This document shows positions 59,124 through 64,000 of a stretch of DNA of 64,000 nucleotides, piece after piece (position 1 is the first letter of the stretch; the number at the start of each line of letters is the position of its first letter). Source of the stretch: Craterostigma plantagineum (Eukaryota; Streptophyta; Magnoliopsida; Lamiales; Linderniaceae); assembly GCA_027422505.1 (NCBI GenBank), contig JAPQWV010000050.1, positions 4,836,001 to 4,900,000 on the forward strand. The letters run 5' to 3'. Made by a program: the position numbers and the translations under genes. Below the pieces are notes generated by a model. It saw nothing but the letters and a program-made list of their open reading frames with translations. It ran no database searches and was not told where the DNA came from.

Positions 59124-60379
59124 GACCATCCTAGCAACTGCGTAAGACAGTTAGTTAGCTCAAGCTAAGAAGGTCTTGGTATTTGAAGAAACTCAAGCTA
59201 AGATATTGATTTGGCCGGATGAACATTTCAGATGTTCATCAAATTGCACGTTGCTCAGATATATGATAAGCTAGTGGCAAATGAACAGACTAAACAAGCA
59301 AATAAGAAGTGTACAAAGTAACAATACCGCATGGAAGATGCTTTGCAAGACTTCTTGCGAAGCTTGTCCAGTCAAGACCTTCTTAAAGGCATCGGAAGTC
59401 AATGGAAAATGAGGCCCTGCCAGTAATGAATTCGCCAAACCGAAGAAATGGAATCACCAAACTGGAAAGCAGAAAACAGAAACAGAGTGTTCTAGGGATT
59501 ATAATTTCAAGGTAGCACACTCGAAAGCTACTATACAACACTTGGAATCTTCAACAACGATATTTGAGAACAAAAATCGAAAAATTTCAAAAGATAAACA
59601 CTGATTGAAAATACTCTTTAGCTTCAATACTGGGAAAGGTGGGCTAGAACAGTATATATAGGAAAAACAACACTTGCCTTAGTTCAATAGGAGTAGCAAG
59701 GGCATGGCAAAGAGTTCTGAGGACTGCAATGGCCATCCACAGAAAAATACAGTCACCCCTTCTAAATCAAATGAGTCTGTGATTCAAATTAACAAATGAA
59801 CTGGGAAGCTGTCCACAGCATCGCATCCCCAGCTTGTTTCACCAACAATAGAGAAAAAAATGTTGCATATTTACCACAGATGGGAAACACTCCGAAGGTA
59901 ATACCCAGCTCCCCTATTACATTAGGGAAAGGAATGCGATTTTAAGCTCATCGTAACCTACAAAAACTTAATGGAAGGTTGCCGTGCAGTACTAGCGACG
60001 GAAAAAAATTACCGGCGGACGATGTGAAGAAGAGGATCGGCGATCATTTTACGAAATCGCGAACTCAGCCCCGATTCCAAACGTTTCATCACTATCATCA
60101 TCCAAGCTTCAATCGAAAAGCAGCTACCCTCGTTGAGCTGCTACGGATTTCATAACACAAAATGTAATGTTGATAAAAAGTTTTACGAATTAACAAAATT
60201 ATTAGTATATAGTTCAAATTGCGGTTGTAGAATATTAAAGGACCAACTATGCAATTTCACCGTCGCCTCTCTTGCGGCGACTGCTGCTGCGTATTTCCCA
60301 AATTACCCCCGAGAGTATGCGTATATAGGAAGACGATGTTTGAAGGTAGCGCCAAACGACACTTTGCAGCTAGCTAACA
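59083..60379. other. Rearranged region with unassigned exon-like segments on the minus strand
   Basis: Possible minus-strand pieces: an ATG frame near 60105-60010 (MKRLESGLSSRFRKMIADPL) ending at a GT donor; a short piece near 59925-59870 reading GAGYYLRSVSHLW; a piece near 59745-59675 reading VLRTLCHALATPIELR; and one near 59425-59330 reading HFPLTSDAFKKVLTGQ. I cannot join them into a convincing frame or assign a family. They could be the lost 5' exons of the TLDc gene or another gene. The last 250 bases before 60380 form the promoter of the coiled-coil gene. Confidence 0.3.
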
Positions 60380-60734
60380 ATGGATGAGCTTTTTCAGTAC
60401 ATGAAGACTTTCCGTACCCAAATCAACGGTATGCTCCTCTCTCTTTCTCTCTCTGTGTCTCTCCCTCATGAACTTGCCTACTTGTTTCAATCAATTTGAC
60501 GAGATCACTGGCGTAGGATTTCTGATTCTCTATTAATATAATGATAATGATGATCGTGTTCGTGTTCGTGTTAGGCGTGAATCTTCTCACTGAAATTAGT
60601 CGAATTGCTGGAATTTACTGTTTCTCCTTTGGCAGATGTGGCTGATCAAGCTGCGAAGATTTCGGTTGAAGAGCATATGCACAGCACTACCATCAACAAT
60701 CTTCGTACAGATATTGATTTAGGTTTTCTAGTCA

Positions 60735-60808
<74 letters not shown>

Positions 60809-62373
60809 CTTGGCAAACTCTACTTTTTCTGTGATAATGGATGAAGTTATTTCCCATTGTAAAATTCAGTGAAGAGAGAAGGTAGTCAAGTTAAGGATGA
60901 AATTGCTCAGATCACCAAACAAAAGGATCAAACATGTTCTTATATTTTGGAAAAACAGAGAAAAATAACGTTACTTGAATCGGACTCTTCCAGGCTCAGT
61001 CAGGTGAATTTATGTCGCTGCATGTATTTTTCTTCAATGCTAAGATAATTTGACTCTGTTTTGGTTGGTGCAGACGCTGGAGCTTATGCAACAAGAAAAA
61101 ATTAGCTTGTCCGCGAAGCATCAGCACTCGAGGTAACTAAAGGTTACTGATTTTGTCAAACGAGGAAATATTCTACGCTGAAACTGTGGAAACCTTTTTG
61201 TTTCCCATGATAGTGCATATTATGCCAAGGTTCTAGAGGATATATCTGGTCAGCTAAATGCTTATAAGGTTTGCATATCTTATCTCATGGCAAGCAAAAC
61301 GTTGTTTGATTATTTTCGACATGTAATCGATAAAAAAATCAAAATGTGCAGGACCAGATAAGGGCTAAGGTGTGTTGGGGAGTACATAGTAATCTTGTGA
61401 GGTAACCGTGCACTTCCTATCACAAACTACCTACCTAATTTTTTTGAATAAACCATGCAGGATACTGAAAATGCATCTGCAGAAAAAGGTACTCCTTCAC
61501 ATGCTTATCTTTCCTTTTCTTTTTTGGTATTCGTATTGGTTGGAGACAGTTGAAGCAGTGGCATATTACTCTTTAGCTATGTTGTAGTCATTTTCTGGTT
61601 TGTACTGATTGAATCCATAGCAAGGTTTCAAGATAACTTGATAGCCAAACGTTGAAAGGTTTTAAGTTCTATCGGTTTGACAGTTTTCTAGTACTTTTCA
61701 ACTTATATGCTCTGAAAGAGCGTCTGTCTGCGTGTGATTGATTGTTTGTGTATAATTTCAACAGTCCCAGAGGCCACGGGTCAACCTGCATCTACAAATT
61801 TGCAAGCTGCTCGGGCCAAGTTTGATGAGATACAACAGCGACTGTCAGATGTTGCTGTGGAGAACGATAAGGTGTGTCAATTAAGCTTCATTTCGTTCTC
61901 GAAACAAAAGAATTGCTCTCTAGACTTTGAATATTTTGTAACTATCCGCGTATATCAATACTATACTGTTGGCGTTTCAGCTGAGGCAGTCTATGGAGCT
62001 AGTGACGAACAAAATTACCTGCTTTAAGGTGACCAATAACGTAGTTATTAACATTGCATCATCTGATAATAACAATATGATGGATGGGTGATTGCAGGAG
62101 GAAATAGGGGACATGGAGGGGAGAAGCTTGGAAGAGGAACTCCACGGACTTATATCTGACAAAGCTGGAGTATCCGAATATGAGCAATCGCTGCACCTCC
62201 AAATCTCGAGATTGAAAGTGAGTTTTTTCTTTCTTTTATTCACGTAGAAAAATAAACCGTTCTACAAATTTGTACATCGTCATGGACGAGGTGCCTTTTG
62301 GCTGCAGGCTATATCTCACTCGGTTACATGCCCTTGCGGGGAGGAATACAAGGTTAACCTTGGTTCTATATAA
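60380..62373 (+). CDS. Plant coiled-coil protein of unknown function
   Basis: Eleven exons: 60380-60428, 60636-60722, 60870-61003, 61074-61132, 61214-61268, 61352-61369, 61461-61488, 61765-61871, 61981-62028, 62098-62217, 62308-62373 (256 residues). The whole protein is hydrophilic and helical with heptad-like spacing (MDELFQYMKTFRTQIND, VKREGSQVKDEIAQITKQ, FDEIQQRLSDVAVENDK, EEIGDMEGRSLEEEL), so a coiled coil is predicted throughout. The last exon encodes a small Cys motif, VTCPCGEEYKVNLGSI, resembling half of a zinc ribbon. There is an 18-base and a 28-base micro-exon; the complete frame closes only when both are included. I do not recognise the family, and no function is proposed. Convergent with eIF2D, 178 bases away. 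Confidence 0.82.
60737..60805. repeat. Compound (CT)n(TA)n microsatellite in intron 2 of the coiled-coil gene
   Basis: About 39 bases of CT followed by about 30 bases of TA, starting 15 bases after the 5' splice site. Confidence 0.9.
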
Positions 62374-62550
62374 AAGGCTTGTTTGGCTGGGGGAAACAAG
62401 AAAATTGATAACACCACTGTTTCGTATTTTGTTCGAATAATCATCTGTCTTACAAGCTTCAATCCAGTGAAAAACAAGATGCGAAGATGCAACGATGGCA
62501 TTAACCAAACAGTGTAAGTTTTATCAAATCCGATACTAACCTTGAGGAGT

Positions 62551-64000
62551 TTATTTTTTGGTCTTGTCAAGAACTTCAATGTATCTCTTGTGGACGCCGT
62601 ACTGCTCGACAAGGTACCTCGCCAGATCATCAATGACACCCCCTTGTACCAAAACCTCAAGCCCCTTTTTACCTATATATATTCAACATAATATAACCAG
62701 CCCACCATCCAAAGGATAAGTTGCCACACACAAAAGATCAATGGGTCATAAGAACATTAGTAGGAAAAAGCAATACCAGGTAGCTCTGCTACAGTTGTGC
62801 TACAAGCAAATTTCTTCTGAAGCTCGGGAGCCAAACTCTCAGGATCGATTAAAAAGGACTCCACGCCCGAAAGCTTCGTAACTTTCTTATTCCCTTGCCT
62901 GCGCTCCGTAACTATTTGAATTGGCTTCAGAGCGCCTTTTCGAATGACCGAGTCGCTCCCTCTCATCACTATGTGGTGAGCTTGCATTCGATTGACAAAG
63001 GTTTGCCTTATATCCTTCTTACTAATTTCAGTCGGATACATTGCGCCTTTTTTAACGGCACCCTTGAACAAAGCGTCGCACAGGGAAGCATCTAAGACAA
63101 CGACTGAGTTGTTCGTTTCCTTCACAAGCTTCTCTTTTTCGATGTATCCAAAGACAACTTCGGAAGCTTCCGAAGCAGTGAACAGTTTTCCCGTATCTTC
63201 TCCCATGGCTGCAAAGATCTGAACGACGTGCGAACTCGGCTTGTAAAGCTCGGCGACCTCCACTGTTTTATCAGAAGGCCCATCGCTGGGGATTTTGTTG
63301 GTGGGCTGCTCGTTCTTCACGGCCTTCCTCTTCTCTGGTTTGAAAGACGTATATTCCGCGTGGGTGCGATTGACTGAGGAAAGAACCACCTCTTTTTTGT
63401 GTTTGTCCTCTTTGACAGAAATCTGATCATGTCATGATAAGATGCATGAGTAAGTCATCACAAAATGTCGTATTTCGTGTTGAAGAAAAGCGTATGAAGA
63501 AAATATAAATGTTGATTACCAGCCCATTAGCAGCTCTAGACTGTAGCCACTTGGATAACTTTTTGTACGATGACTTCTTTATGTCCAGTGTAACGCCTGG
63601 AGGCCTGCAAGGCAACACATGGCCAGACCTGTGGCAGCAGAGAAAGAAGGTGTTTTATTATAAGAAAAACTCGATATTCAACAGACAATAGAAAGGTTTC
63701 TGTGTATGATTACCATAATGTACTGCCTGGAATAGGAAGATCTTTGTCTTTGACCGTCGTATGCAGGGCTTGCAATAGGCATTGGTCTAATAGTGCATCA
63801 ATGTCCTCAACAGATAAAGAATGCTGATCATCCACATTCGTTTCGGCATTTGAAGAAGGATTCTCACTAACCTGCAAGTCGTGCATGACAGTGTTTATCT
63901 GTTCTTCGTTAACTTCATTTCTAACGGTTGAGTCTTCAGTTGCTGCAGAAACAATATCAGAAGGTATGGCATTGGAAGCACCAGCATCTTGAACGGGCTC
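62551..64000 (-). CDS. EIF2D: Eukaryotic translation initiation factor 2D, 3' part
   Basis: Four exons on the minus strand, the first cut by the window end: 64000-63714, 63628-63520, 63422-62777, 62672-62551. The visible part covers the acidic linker (SVEDIDALLDQCLLQALHTT, PIPGSTLW), a winged-helix segment (VLPCRPPGVTLDIKKSSYKK, LSKWLQSRAANGL), an SWIB/MDM2-like segment (ELYKPSSHVVQIFAAMGEDT) and a C-terminal SUI1 domain (GNKKVTKLSGVESFLIDPES, GKKGLEVLVQGGVIDDLARY, YGVHKRYIEVLDKTKK). eIF2D binds the 40S subunit and can deliver initiator tRNA without GTP or help recycle post-termination complexes in the cytosol. The N-terminal DUF1947 and PUA domains lie beyond 64000. Frame is kept at all three visible junctions. 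Confidence 0.95.

Noticed and set aside
59083..59684. An intron skipped in the 49 kb copy
   Set aside because: The borders are not GT-AG on either strand and do not fit U12 AT-AC rules. A shared CAAT fits a microhomology junction better.

Overview
This is plant nuclear DNA, almost certainly from a eudicot with a fairly compact genome. The evidence is short GT-AG introns, plant-only families (LHCB5/CP26, pTAC18, SWEET, RFI2, malectin-LRR receptor kinase), a plant-type tRNA-His, and AT-rich intergenic DNA with plant transposon types (Ty1/copia, hAT, Harbinger-like, CACTA, TRIM). The sequence alone does not place it more finely. Exon models were built by hand from splice signals and reading-frame continuity. 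Each complete spliced CDS sums to a multiple of three.

Layout. 1-5.4 kb is transposon territory: a decayed minus-strand copia element, then a 1.2 kb hAT-like element with a smaller MITE nested in it. 5.4-12.4 kb holds a CDK-like kinase (IBS1/At1g54610 type) and a CMP-sialic-acid-transporter-like nucleotide-sugar carrier. 13.1-23.3 kb is a tandem array of five intronless, secreted PMEI/invertase-inhibitor-like genes; the last three sit in 2-3 kb direct repeats, and a tRNA-His gene lies inside the array. 23.5-26.8 kb is an ACT-domain Raf-like kinase. 29.3-33 kb has a clade-IV-like SWEET and a TOPP8/9-like PP1 phosphatase. 33.7-39.4 kb has an RFI2-like RING protein and the U11/U12-35K minor-spliceosome protein, divergently transcribed. 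40-48.4 kb has a GPI-anchored protein and three organelle-targeted proteins: CP26 (LHCB5), pTAC18 and mitochondrial CLPX. 50.4-54.9 kb is a malectin-LRR receptor kinase. 55-60 kb is rearranged: an inverted-duplication hairpin with a TRIM inserted in one arm, a 5'-damaged TLDc gene, and a sequence that recurs as a chimeric copy at 49.4 kb. 60.4-64 kb has a coiled-coil protein and the 3' part of eIF2D.

The genes are ordinary single plant loci and do not form a pathway or operon. The part with its own evolutionary story is the PMEI array. Its repeat units act as natural empty sites that prove two transposon insertions, and one copy has lost a conserved cysteine. I found no convincing new multi-gene system. 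The best leads for something undescribed are the 56.2-57.3 kb hairpin, which looks like a young small-RNA locus made from a gene 5' end, and the duplicated fragment shared by 49.4 kb and 58.9-59.7 kb.
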